From: an uncultured Clostridia bacterium
GTDB taxonomy: Bacteria > Bacillota > Clostridia > TANB77 > CAG-465
Length of the DNA: 64,000 bases
Direction of reading: 5' to 3'
NCBI GenBank assembly: GCA_944388575.1
Contig: CALXJF010000001.1
Location: 1 to 64,000, forward strand
A program made the translations under genes and the position numbers. Shown here in pieces: positions 1-8,179 of this stretch; the first letter of the stretch is position 1; every line of letters begins with the position of its first letter. The notes under the pieces are model-generated. The model had not been told where the DNA came from. It made no database searches and saw only the letters and a list, made by a program, of their open reading frames with translations.

Positions 1-356
1 ATTTCTTTGTACAACCTTTTCTTGGTTCGTTCTTGTATTGTTTATTTTTCAATGTGCTTTTTCTTTGTCACTTTTTTTGTGACTAAATTTATTTTAACAT
101 ATCGCTTTTATTTTGTCAACATATTTTTTGCTATTTTTATAAATAAATATAAAACTAATTTTTTACATAATTTATCTAGACATTTTTTGACAAAGATTAA
201 CGACGCTATTTATATTAACACTTTTATTTTTAGATGTCAAGTAATTTAATAAAAAAAATAAAATTTTTTTTAATCAAAAATATATTTAATCATATATATA
301 CTATTAACGAATATATATATATTAAATAGCTTTACGCATAAGGGTTAGGTGTTATT
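1..356. other. Intergenic region at the left edge
   Basis: No convincing gene. It holds the leftward promoter and leader described at 91-119. The right part (250-356) is very AT-rich upstream sequence for the rightward gene at 357. An open frame at 7-249 on the plus strand is T-rich, lacks a ribosome-binding site and lies over the leftward leader, so it is not annotated. Confidence 0.6.
91..119 (-). promoter_or_regulatory. Strong sigma-A promoter, probably of an rRNA operon lying off the left edge
   Basis: On the minus strand there is TTGACA (114-119), a 17-nt spacer and TAAAAT (91-96) preceded by TG, an extended -10. Downstream, toward position 1, the minus strand reads GCACATTGAAAAATAAAC, which resembles the boxA/leader sequence that precedes 16S rRNA in Firmicutes. 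A GTCAC-T7-GTGAC inverted repeat sits at 67-83 near the start site. The rRNA identity is inferred; the gene itself is outside the window. Confidence 0.55.
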
Positions 357-860
357 ATGTTTGTTGTTAATTTTAAATTAGATATTAAAAAGATTTTAAT
401 TGCTTGTGTAATTATTGCTTTATTTGTAGCAACAATTATGGAATTTGGTACAAAAACTTCTTCAAGTTCAGTTAATTCAAATATTTCAAATTATGATTAT
501 GATTTAACAGATGAAAATTATACAGAATGTTTAAAAAACATACACGAAAATATTGAAGAAAATCTCGGTAAAACAATACACTTAACAGGATTTGTATTTA
601 GAATGCCAGATTTTAAAGAAAACTACATTGTATGTGGTAGAAATACAATTTTAAATAATGAAGATAAAGTAGCAGGTATTCTTTGCGACTACTCAGACGC
701 AAAAAATCTTGTTGATAATGAATGGATCGAAGTAACTGGTGTAATTACAAAAGGTAATTATAATGGTGACATGCCTATTTTAAAAGTAGGTAATATAAAA
801 AAAATAACAGCACCCGCTAATACATTTGTAAAAAATATAATGGAAGATCAAGCACAATAA
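357..860 (+). CDS. Membrane-anchored protein with a DUF1980/YcgQ C-terminal-like domain
   Basis: 167 residues. An N-terminal membrane anchor (about residues 12-29) is followed by a short Ser/Asn-rich linker and a roughly 100-residue domain with the pattern GKTIHLTGFV, a central variable segment, then DNEWIEVTGVI. That pattern resembles the OB-fold-like C-terminal domain of the TIGR03943/YcgQ (DUF1980) proteins, which usually partner a permease; no permease is next to it. It is one of the few rightward genes and ends at a bidirectional terminator shared with the pilus operon. The ribosome-binding site is weak (AAGGG, about 12 nt upstream). Family assignment is moderate; function is unknown. 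Confidence 0.65.
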   Translation: MFVVNFKLDIKKILIACVIIALFVATIMEFGTKTSSSSVNSNISNYDYDLTDENYTECLKNIHENIEENLGKTIHLTGFVFRMPDFKENYIVCGRNTILNNEDKVAGILCDYSDAKNLVDNEWIEVTGVITKGNYNGDMPILKVGNIKKITAPANTFVKNIMEDQAQ

Positions 861-866
861 AAAAAA

Positions 867-912
867 CTAGATAAAATGTTTTTTAATATATAATTTTAAA
901 CATTTTATCTAG
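867..912. terminator. Bidirectional rho-independent terminator
   Basis: A 15-bp perfect stem (867-881 with 898-912, CTAGATAAAATGTTT and its complement) is flanked by a T-run on both strands. It separates the converging gene at 357 and the pilus operon end at 925. Confidence 0.85.
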
Positions 913-924
913 GTCTTTATTTTT

Positions 925-2268
925 TTACTGTGGCATTTGTATAAATCCACCCATATAAACATTTGTAAGAGGAACCATAACTGTAATAACAAAAGCTATT
1001 AATGCTATACCAACAAAAATATATGTAATATCAGGCAATACCTTTGTAAATATAGCTAAAGATTCTTTTATCTCCATTTTTATATATTCATTTACTTTTG
1101 CCATCATTTCTGATAAATCAGTTTTCATACCAATAGATACCATTTCTCTTACCATAGGTTTAAATAATTTTTTTTCTTCAAAAGGTTCAATCCAAGAGCC
1201 TCCACTTAATGTATTAGCTTTTCCAGCTTCTATAGCCGACAAAAAGTAATAATTTGATGTAACATTTTTAGAGACCTCAAGACTTTCTTGTATCCTCATA
1301 CCATTTTTTAAATTAAGCAACATAGCTTGGAAAAATTCACTTACAGTTATATTATTAATCAGCGGTCCTACTACTGGAACTGTTAATTTGAACTTATCCC
1401 ACTTATATTTTCCCATAGGAGAATTTACATATAGAAATACTGCAATAAATATAATACCTATGGCCGCTAGAATATATAAGAAATTATTTGCAATCCATTT
1501 ACAAAAATCTAATGCAATCATTGTAGCAGCAGGAATTTCTTCTTGTGACCCAAACATATCATATACATCTTCAAGTAATGGAACACCAACTATTAATGCT
1601 ACAAACATCATACCAAATATTCCAAAAAATTGTAATACTCTTGGTATAACTGCTTTTTTAACGGCTTTTCTTACTTGATTAGATTGCTCCATATAATCTC
1701 TAGCATACAAAAGCGCTGTATCTAAATTTCCTGACTCTTCTCCAACTTTTATAAAATTAACAAATAAAGGTGGAAATACCTTAGGATAAGATTCCATAAT
1801 AGAGTATAAACGTTCACCCGACTCGACACCAATAAGTAAATCTTCTATTATATCCTTAAGAGCCAAGTTAGACTCTCCATCATATAATGACTGTAACGCC
1901 TGAACATTATTAAATTTTGCTTTTTTTAATATATATAAGTTATTAACAAATGTAACAATATCACTTGTTTTTATTCTTGTAAGAGCTATTTTAACATCCT
2001 CTAATGTCAAATCTCTTAAACTAATTTTTTTATTTTTTTCTCTTTTGACCCTAATAGATTCAACAAACATTTTCTGATTTGCTCTTTCTATTTTTTTATA
2101 ATCAAGTCTTCTATATTTCTTTTTATTCTCATACAGCCTTTTTATATAAACTGGTTGCATAGTTTCTTTTTTTAAAGCTTCAATAGCTTTTGCCTTGTTT
2201 AAAGCAGTTATTTTTCCTCTTCCTATTTTACCATTTTCTAACAGAACACGGTACTTATACGATGGCAT
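925..2268 (-). CDS. pilC: Type IV pilus inner-membrane platform protein PilC (T2SSF family)
   Basis: 447 residues. This is the polytopic platform that couples the cytoplasmic ATPases to pilin addition. Two T2SSF repeats are visible (about 95-220 and 305-430), each followed by membrane segments (about 210-235, 262-282 and 415-440). The N-terminus (YRVLLENGKIGRGKI) is the usual short beta-rich domain preceding T2SSF. Length is slightly above the common 400. The start is set by AGAGAGGGGG upstream. It is the last gene of the pilus operon, 21 nt after pilT, and ends at the terminator 867-912. Confident family call. Confidence 0.92.
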   Translation of the reverse strand: MPSYKYRVLLENGKIGRGKITALNKAKAIEALKKETMQPVYIKRLYENKKKYRRLDYKKIERANQKMFVESIRVKREKNKKISLRDLTLEDVKIALTRIKTSDIVTFVNNLYILKKAKFNNVQALQSLYDGESNLALKDIIEDLLIGVESGERLYSIMESYPKVFPPLFVNFIKVGEESGNLDTALLYARDYMEQSNQVRKAVKKAVIPRVLQFFGIFGMMFVALIVGVPLLEDVYDMFGSQEEIPAATMIALDFCKWIANNFLYILAAIGIIFIAVFLYVNSPMGKYKWDKFKLTVPVVGPLINNITVSEFFQAMLLNLKNGMRIQESLEVSKNVTSNYYFLSAIEAGKANTLSGGSWIEPFEEKKLFKPMVREMVSIGMKTDLSEMMAKVNEYIKMEIKESLAIFTKVLPDITYIFVGIALIAFVITVMVPLTNVYMGGFIQMPQ

Positions 2269-2289
2269 TTTGTGTTCCCCCTCTCTGTG

Positions 2290-3387
2290 TTAATCTATTC
2301 TTCCACCAGAAGTCATTATATTACTTTTTACTACATCTAATCTTTGAGGATCAATATTATCTTTTACAGTTTGCATATCAATTAATCCTTTTAAATATAA
2401 ATTTGCAAAAGACTTCTCAAAGCTCAAAGAACCATTATCACTTTGAGAATGAATTGAATCTTCAATATCTGAAATATTGAATTTTTCTTGCCTTATGTGT
2501 GCTGCTATTGTATTATTTACTATCATAATTTCAGGAACCATTAACAAGGAATTCTCAACACTAAGCACCAATTTTTGAGAAATTACAACCTTTAAAACAT
2601 TAGATACTGTATTTTTTATGGTCATTTGATCAGCTGGATCATACATATTTATAATTCTTTCTAATGTTTCTCCACAAGATCTTGTATGTAACGTTCCTAT
2701 AACTAGCCCTCCAGATTCTGCTAAATCAAGTGCAACATCCATAGTCTGTCTATCTCTTATCTCTCCTATAACAGCAATATCAGCATCTTCTCTAAGTAAA
2801 TTTATAAGTCCATCATAATAGCTTAAAACATCTGATTCTGTTCCAATCTCTCTTTGAATAATTATTGACTTTTGAGGTATATGAATATATTCTATTGGAT
2901 CCTCTAAAGTAACAATCTTTTTATTTGACACTTTATTTACTTCTTGTATAAATGCATTCATTGTTGTTGATTTTCCAGAATTAACCTTACCAGTTATTAA
3001 GATAAGCCCAGATTCTACTCTTCTTAACTTTTGAATTACAGATGTTAACCCCATAGCCTCAACATCTATATCTCCATTTGGTATAATTCTAATGGAAAAT
3101 GTAGGATTTCCTTGAGTCATTGCTACATTTATTCTAAATCTATGACCACCATACCCATATGAGAAATCTCCTTGTCTCTTTGTTTTAACTGCTTCTTCTA
3201 AACTTGGAGTTTTGCTACAAAAATATTCAACAAACATTTCCAATGTTTCAGGACTTAAGGGCAATTTGCTCTCGTCAAAAAATAGTTTTCTATTTACTCT
3301 ATAAACAGGTACTTGCCCTGGCACAAGATGAATATCGCTCGCTTCAAGATTTATTCCTTTCTGTAAGATTGAATAAATTAAATCCAT
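2290..3387 (-). CDS. pilT: Type IV pilus retraction ATPase PilT
   Basis: 365 residues, the normal PilT length. Walker A is at 133-141 (GKVNSGKST; the usual form is GPTGSGKST, so the first half is variant). The Asp box LEDPIEY is at 161-167, Walker B with VIGEIRD at 206-212 and the His box GTLHT at 231-235. No C-terminal zinc motif is present, unlike the PilB upstream, which supports a retraction rather than an extension motor. AAAGGA lies upstream of the ATG. It sits 19 nt after pilB and 21 nt before pilC in the same transcript. Confidence 0.92.
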   Translation of the reverse strand: MDLIYSILQKGINLEASDIHLVPGQVPVYRVNRKLFFDESKLPLSPETLEMFVEYFCSKTPSLEEAVKTKRQGDFSYGYGGHRFRINVAMTQGNPTFSIRIIPNGDIDVEAMGLTSVIQKLRRVESGLILITGKVNSGKSTTMNAFIQEVNKVSNKKIVTLEDPIEYIHIPQKSIIIQREIGTESDVLSYYDGLINLLREDADIAVIGEIRDRQTMDVALDLAESGGLVIGTLHTRSCGETLERIINMYDPADQMTIKNTVSNVLKVVISQKLVLSVENSLLMVPEIMIVNNTIAAHIRQEKFNISDIEDSIHSQSDNGSLSFEKSFANLYLKGLIDMQTVKDNIDPQRLDVVKSNIMTSGGRID

Positions 3388-3406
3388 ACTAAATTCCTTT
3401 CTTAAA

Positions 3407-5044
3407 TTATATTATTACTTTTCTTTTTATCTCACTTAATGTTGTCACACCAGATAAAACTTTATTAACTCCATCAACAATTAACGATTCATAATCAGTA
3501 TTTTCAAGTGCATATTTTCTAATATCTATAGTTGACTTTCCTTCTGATACCATATCCTTTACATATTCATCAAAGCAAAGTATCTCAAAAATACCAATTC
3601 TTTCATAATATCCTATATCATTACAATATTTACAACCAACAGGCTCATATAAATCTGCGTTATCTAAATCAAACTCATATTTTGTTACTTTAGATATCCT
3701 CTCTATATATTTTTTTTCATCATCAGTTAATACATGTTTTTTCTTACATTTTTCACAAAGTCTTCTAACCAATCTTTGTGAAATTGTAGTTGCTATAGTT
3801 GCTGATACATCATAATCAGAAATCCCCATTTTTCTAATTCTTGTAATAGCCTCTATTGCATCTATTGTATGTATTGTACTTAAAACTAAATGACCTGTTT
3901 GACCAGCTTCAATAGCAATTTTAGCTGTTTCTTCGTCTCTTATCTCACCAACCAATACAATATCAGGATCTTGTCTTAAAACAGTTCTTAATGCTGAAGG
4001 GAATGTGACGTTAGGTCCTATTTCAACTTGGTTTACTCCTGTTAATCTACGTTCAACAGGGTTTTCTATAGATATAATATTTATTTCTGGTCTATCTAAG
4101 TATTCTATAACACTATACAAAGTAGTTGTTTTACCTTCACCAGTAGGCGCACAAACAATTATCATACTATTTCTCTTATCAAAAGATCTTTCTACAATTT
4201 CATCATCATTTGGAAACCCTAACTCAAATAAACTTCTTGATTCATAGTTTTTCTTTAATAATCTTAAAACAAATTTCTCACCATTTACATTCTTTTGAGA
4301 AGATACACGAATACTATAATTTTCATAAGTATTAATACTACCATCTTGGTCATAAGTTATTTCTTGGTGCATATTAGATATAGACTTTAATCTACCAATA
4401 AAAACATCTTGTCTTTTTTTAGGAAGTTCAGTAATTGTTATAAGGTCACCATCAATTCTAAACCTTATTCTAAGTTTATCTTCCATTGGCTCTATATGTA
4501 TATCACTAGCTCTTCTTTCAATAGCTGTCATTATTATATTATCTACCAATTTACTTATATCTTTTTCTTCTTTATCTACATAACTAGTACTAACATTTCT
4601 TATATTAGATATTTGTTGCATTATACTAGTATATAAAGTAACATAAATCTCTATATTAAATCCTTTATTCATCAAAAGAAGTTCAATTTCTTTAACTCTA
4701 CTAGCATTCTGTGGATCAGCAAAAGCAACCTTCAAAGTATTTCCCTCTAAGTCAAAAGGTAATGCTTTATAATTAATTATCATATCTCTAGGCAAATATT
4801 GAACTGGATTTATACCTAAGTCATTTTCTAACATAACAGGTGTTACTTGTATTTTTTCAGCTAAAGCTTCTAATAATTTATTTTTATCACACATATCTAA
4901 TATGTCTACAATTTCAGCAAATTTTAAGTCCTTATGATCCTTTTGGTACTCAAGTACTCTATCAACTTGAGAATCTGTTAATAGCCCCCTTTTTATGAAT
5001 TCTACACCTATAGGATTTTTTTTAGCTCTTACACTTTCAAACAT
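3407..5044 (-). CDS. pilB: Type IV pilus assembly ATPase PilB/GspE
   Basis: 545 residues. An N-terminal T2SSE_N-like domain (about 1-150) precedes the RecA-like motor. Walker A is APTGEGKTTT (about 299-308) and Walker B with the Asp/Glu box is DPDIVLVGEIRDEET (359-373). The family's tetracysteine zinc site is present: C430 and C433, then C471 and C474. It powers pilin polymerisation at the PilC platform in the cytoplasm. The start is supported by GGAGG. Neighbours on both sides are pilus genes, so a competence-only or secretion-only role is less likely. Confidence 0.93.
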   Translation of the reverse strand: MFESVRAKKNPIGVEFIKRGLLTDSQVDRVLEYQKDHKDLKFAEIVDILDMCDKNKLLEALAEKIQVTPVMLENDLGINPVQYLPRDMIINYKALPFDLEGNTLKVAFADPQNASRVKEIELLLMNKGFNIEIYVTLYTSIMQQISNIRNVSTSYVDKEEKDISKLVDNIIMTAIERRASDIHIEPMEDKLRIRFRIDGDLITITELPKKRQDVFIGRLKSISNMHQEITYDQDGSINTYENYSIRVSSQKNVNGEKFVLRLLKKNYESRSLFELGFPNDDEIVERSFDKRNSMIIVCAPTGEGKTTTLYSVIEYLDRPEINIISIENPVERRLTGVNQVEIGPNVTFPSALRTVLRQDPDIVLVGEIRDEETAKIAIEAGQTGHLVLSTIHTIDAIEAITRIRKMGISDYDVSATIATTISQRLVRRLCEKCKKKHVLTDDEKKYIERISKVTKYEFDLDNADLYEPVGCKYCNDIGYYERIGIFEILCFDEYVKDMVSEGKSTIDIRKYALENTDYESLIVDGVNKVLSGVTTLSEIKRKVII

Positions 5045-5063
5045 ATTATATATACCTCCATAT

Positions 5064-5276
5064 TTATAAACTATTATCTAAGATTTGATTGTAAAATTCT
5101 TCTATATCTTCAGTATTTTTTTCGTACATCTCTTTTATATTTTTTTCATACTTTTCTTGCATTATACCATAATGTTCTTGTTCAGCAAAATTTGACATAA
5201 CGTAAATTGAAAAAACTACAGCCGAAAGTATTACTACAAGTACTCCAGATCCTTTTAACTTATTAAATTTCTTCAC
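5064..5276 (-). CDS. Small pseudopilin-like membrane protein in the pilus operon
   Basis: 70 residues if translation begins at the GTG at 5276, chosen because AGGAG lies 9 nt upstream. An upstream in-frame ATG at 5285 abuts that same AGGAG and is less likely. The sequence has a short basic start (KKFNKLKGSG), one hydrophobic helix (VLVVILSAVVFSIYVMS) and a charged, coiled-coil-like C-terminus rich in Glu, Lys and Tyr. KGSG before the helix looks like a class III prepilin cleavage region, but no Glu5 is seen. It overlaps the end of the upstream gene by 14 nt, suggesting coupling. The precise role is unknown; a minor pilin or assembly factor is the likeliest. Confidence 0.6.
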   Translation of the reverse strand: MKKFNKLKGSGVLVVILSAVVFSIYVMSNFAEQEHYGIMQEKYEKNIKEMYEKNTEDIEEFYNQILDNSL

Positions 5277-5739
5277 TATAACCATCTCCTGCTGTAATAA
5301 AAATTTCAGATGTTTTTTCAGCTCCATATTTAGCTAATTTTATTTTTAAAGCTATTGAAGCAAGTTCATTTTCTTGTTCATCTAAAAAGTTATTATTTCC
5401 AGTTAAATCTGAGGCATCTATTATTTCAAACACTTCAACATCCATTGCTATAATTCCTCCGTTTTTTAAAACTCTTTTATTTTCTTGATCAAATACATAT
5501 TCATCATCATTAGAAAATACTACTTTATCTCCAATTTTACTTATATCGTCACTATGTTTAGCACTGTATACAATATTATATTGCAATTTATCAAATTGCT
5601 CATTTACCCACATATTTCCTTTGTCACCTAATGTTTTATAATTATAATTTGTACTAACTGCTATAGCAAATGCAGAAAAAGTAAAGAATAAAGCAACATA
5701 CAAAACCATAGACGTCATAGTAAGACCTGATCTTTTCAT
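5263..5739 (-). CDS. Pseudopilin-like pilus operon protein
   Basis: 158 residues. It starts MKRSGLTMTSMVLYVALFF, a short basic leader then a hydrophobic helix (about 7-28), followed by a soluble domain with alternating beta-like segments (KVVFSNDDEYVFDQENKRVL). This architecture matches minor pseudopilins of Gram-positive type IV pili, although a clean G|xxxxE site is not visible. Located between the peptidase/prepilin fusion (1 nt away) and the small protein at 5064. AAGGTG precedes the ATG. No specific subfamily recognised. Confidence 0.65.
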   Translation of the reverse strand: MKRSGLTMTSMVLYVALFFTFSAFAIAVSTNYNYKTLGDKGNMWVNEQFDKLQYNIVYSAKHSDDISKIGDKVVFSNDDEYVFDQENKRVLKNGGIIAMDVEVFEIIDASDLTGNNNFLDEQENELASIALKIKLAKYGAEKTSEIFITAGDGYSEEI

Positions 5740-5740
5740 A

Positions 5741-6532
5741 TTACAACACCTTACCTTTTAAAGTTTTTAAATTAAATTCATAAGATTCTCCATTAAACAT
5801 ATAATCTACCTGCACATCTATTAATTTTACAATATCTTGTTTTGTAAAATCTACATCGCTATACTTAGATACATTTGTTGTAATACTATAATTTATTTCA
5901 TCAACTACCTGATTATCATTAAATGAATATAAACTATCATAATCTGTAGCCAAAGCCTTCTCAATATTTTTTACTGCAAGAGAAATTGCATTACTCTTTG
6001 CAATATACATATTTACATTTTTATTATAATTTCTAATTAAAATAAAGGCAGACGCCATAAAAATAGTAAAAATTATCATTGCAATAACAAGTTCAGATAT
6101 AAATACTCCTTTTTTATGCTTTAAAGAAATCTCTTTTTTTTCTTCTTCAGTCATTTTACTTTTCATTATATATGAACCAATTAAAACAAATATAAAAGCG
6201 TATAGTAAGCATACAATTAACAATTTTATAGTATATCCGAATATCAAATAAAATAAAACAAATATAGTGCCATTACATACCTCAAGCAAAAAATATCGTA
6301 TACTAATCTTTTCACCACAATATTTACATTTTCCACCTCTAAATAAATAACTTAAAACAGGTATCAAATCAAAGAATCCAAGTCTATGTTTGCAGCTTGT
6401 ACAATACGATCTTGTTGCAATAATGTCTTGATGCCTTGGTAATCTATATGTAGCAAGTGAGAAGAAACTTCCAAATAAAGTACCAATCACAAACATACAA
6501 AATATAATAAATATATGCAAAAATGTTAACAC
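5741..6532 (-). CDS. Truncated prepilin peptidase fused to a prepilin
   Basis: 263 residues from the GTG at 6532, which has GAGGAGG 8 nt upstream (an ATG further upstream at 6577 has no such site). Residues 1-125 are the N-terminal domain of A24 prepilin peptidases: hydrophobic helix, GSFFSLATYRLP, then C44-x2-C47 and C69-x2-C72. The segment where the first catalytic Asp should lie reads VLIGSYIMKSKM, and no second Asp region follows, so the protease half is missing. Instead there is a class III prepilin leader KKG|VFISE (cleavage after G142, Glu at +5 = E147), a hydrophobic helix and a pilin-like globular domain. Either a real fusion or a deletion product. Confidence 0.8.
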   Translation of the reverse strand: MLTFLHIFIIFCMFVIGTLFGSFFSLATYRLPRHQDIIATRSYCTSCKHRLGFFDLIPVLSYLFRGGKCKYCGEKISIRYFLLEVCNGTIFVLFYLIFGYTIKLLIVCLLYAFIFVLIGSYIMKSKMTEEEKKEISLKHKKGVFISELVIAMIIFTIFMASAFILIRNYNKNVNMYIAKSNAISLAVKNIEKALATDYDSLYSFNDNQVVDEINYSITTNVSKYSDVDFTKQDIVKLIDVQVDYMFNGESYEFNLKTLKGKVL

Positions 6533-6629
6533 TTTAAGCCCTCCTCTTACATAACTTATCCACATTTTACAATGCATAAATAATAAATCTATACACTCTA
6601 AAATACAAATAAATTATATTATAGTGGTA

Positions 6630-6662
6630 AGACCATATACACTAACCCTATGCATATGGTCT
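6630..6662 (-). terminator. Hairpin after the pilin gene, possible attenuator
   Basis: Nine-base arms AGACCATAT (6630-6638) and ATATGGTCT (6654-6662) follow the pilin stop codon. The downstream U-tract is weak, so it may stabilise or partly terminate the pilin transcript while allowing read-through to the remaining pilus genes. Confidence 0.5.
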
Positions 6663-6686
6663 AAAACCTAGTTATTTAATCGTATT

Positions 6687-7112
6687 TTATTTTGAAGATA
6701 CTTTTCCGTTAGCATCTATTTTATAATTTGCTAAAGTTGTAGCATTTATTCCCAAATCATCTGCTGTTATACTATATGCATCTGTAGATTTTCCAATCTC
6801 CCATTTACCAGATGTACCTTTTTTTACAAATTCAGAAGTACTTCCCGTAATTTGAAATTTTGTACCAACAATAGCACCCTCTGAAGCTGGTACTAGTGTT
6901 ACCGAATTAGCAACATCAGCCATTATAGATGACATCATTATAGTAACAGCAGACTGTATTTCAGACTTATCACTTTCTGTAACTGCAGTATTTGCATTTT
7001 CAATTGGGTTATTGTTATTTAATGTAAGTAATACAGCTGCTGCTAAGATAATTATAACAATAATTGTTATAACTAATACGATTAAAGAAATACCTTTTTT
7101 AGAATTTTTCAT
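6687..7112 (-). CDS. Major-type pilin of the type IV pilus
   Basis: 141 residues from the ATG at 7112 (AAGGAGG nearby upstream); a longer frame to 7202 has no ribosome-binding site. The leader MKNSKKG is cut before I8, followed by the long hydrophobic helix ISLIVLVITIIVIIILAAA, typical of clostridial pilins. Glu at +5 is replaced by Val. After the helix come NNNNPIENA and a small Ser/Thr/Ala-rich globular domain. It is the most pilin-like product in the operon, is preceded by about 90 nt of untranslated sequence and followed by a hairpin, as expected for a highly expressed subunit. Membrane until assembled, then extracellular. Confidence 0.85.
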   Translation of the reverse strand: MKNSKKGISLIVLVITIIVIIILAAAVLLTLNNNNPIENANTAVTESDKSEIQSAVTIMMSSIMADVANSVTLVPASEGAIVGTKFQITGSTSEFVKKGTSGKWEIGKSTDAYSITADDLGINATTLANYKIDANGKVSSK

Positions 7113-7205
7113 AAAATTCTTCCTCCTTATAATATAAAATATATATAAAAACATTTTATAACATTTCATATATTTATCTTTTGTATAAAATGTTTTTACC
7201 AAAAA

Positions 7206-7718
7206 TTATTCATTGCCAACTAGTAGAAAATCTAAATCTTCCATCCACCAGTCTGGACTTGAAGTTAAATTTACTTTTAATAATTCTCCATCTTGAATAT
7301 AAAATTCAATTCCATCATACGTTGGCATACTTGTGTTTAACAAGTCTTTTAAGTTTTCTTCATTTATTTTATAAGCCACTTTTCCGTCTTTTTCTATTTT
7401 TTGGTCTATATCTACTAATGGCTTTATTGAGTTATCTTCATTATCTTTTATATCTTCTCCTGTAGCTGCTACCTTTCCGGTAATTAGCTCTTCATTTGTA
7501 TATACTCCAAATGTATCAGAAGATGACTTTCCTATATATGTTGAAATTTTACTTTGCAATGTATATGCGCTTTGTAAAAATTTACCGCTTCCACTAATGG
7601 TTTTAGAATCAAAAGCTAGAAAAACAGATAATGCAATTAAAAGCATACATATTGCAGCTAAAATTACTATTACTACATTTTTTTTGCTATCTATATGTCC
7701 CTCTTCTTTTTTTGCCAT
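7206..7718 (-). CDS. Membrane-anchored protein of the pilus operon, unknown family
   Basis: 170 residues. A charged N-terminus (MAKKEEGHIDSKK) precedes one transmembrane helix (about 14-36); the rest is extracytoplasmic. The C-terminal part (YDGIEFYIQDGELLKVN) looks like a small beta-rich domain and ends in a Trp-rich segment PDWWMEDLD. I do not recognise a family. AAGGAG precedes the start. Its place between the 142-residue anchored protein and the pilin suggests a role in pilus assembly or as an unusual minor subunit. Confidence 0.6.
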   Translation of the reverse strand: MAKKEEGHIDSKKNVVIVILAAICMLLIALSVFLAFDSKTISGSGKFLQSAYTLQSKISTYIGKSSSDTFGVYTNEELITGKVAATGEDIKDNEDNSIKPLVDIDQKIEKDGKVAYKINEENLKDLLNTSMPTYDGIEFYIQDGELLKVNLTSSPDWWMEDLDFLLVGNE

Positions 7719-7729
7719 TTCTACACTCC

Positions 7730-8158
7730 TTACTTGCCAGTTGAAGGTGGATTTGGTGTACCACCATTACTATTAGTTATCTTATCTTGAGTTGAAGTAG
7801 AACCTGAACTTTGATTGTTTCCATTTGAACTACTTCCATTACTACTATTATTTCCATCACCTGTAGTAACTGTATCAGAAGGCGAAAATGGATCAGAATT
7901 TCCCGCTTTATATTGATTATTATTTTTAAATGTATTCATATCTTCATCAGTAATAGTATATTGTTTTGTCAATGCCTCACTAGAAATATCTTTTGTACTT
8001 TCAAAAGTATATCTTGATTTTGAAATAGCATCATATTTATTTATATTTCCTTCAAGTATCTGAACCTGTTGAGGTAGCATTAACATTAATAATATAACAC
8101 ATACTGATATAACTACAAGAAATGATATACTAAAAGTTAATATATATGTTTTTTTCAT
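7730..8158 (-). CDS. Membrane-anchored low-complexity protein of the pilus operon
   Basis: 142 residues. One N-terminal transmembrane helix (about 7-29), a short conserved-looking segment containing YTITDEDMNTFKNNNQY, then a disordered Ser/Gly/Asn-rich tail ending in Pro-rich PNPPSTGK. The layout (anchor plus Pro-rich tail) recalls PilP-like connectors of the pilus alignment complex, but I see no diagnostic motif. AAGGAG lies 11 nt upstream. It is 21 nt downstream of the PilO-like gene. Confidence 0.55.
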   Translation of the reverse strand: MKKTYILTFSISFLVVISVCVILLMLMLPQQVQILEGNINKYDAISKSRYTFESTKDISSEALTKQYTITDEDMNTFKNNNQYKAGNSDPFSPSDTVTTGDGNNSSNGSSSNGNNQSSGSTSTQDKITNSNGGTPNPPSTGK

Positions 8159-8179
8159 CCATTATCACACTCCTTTACC

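Noticed and set aside
7-249. 80-codon plus-strand frame at the left edge
   Set aside because: Phe/Tyr/Ile-rich translation of a T-rich leader region, no ribosome-binding site, overlaps a leftward promoter.
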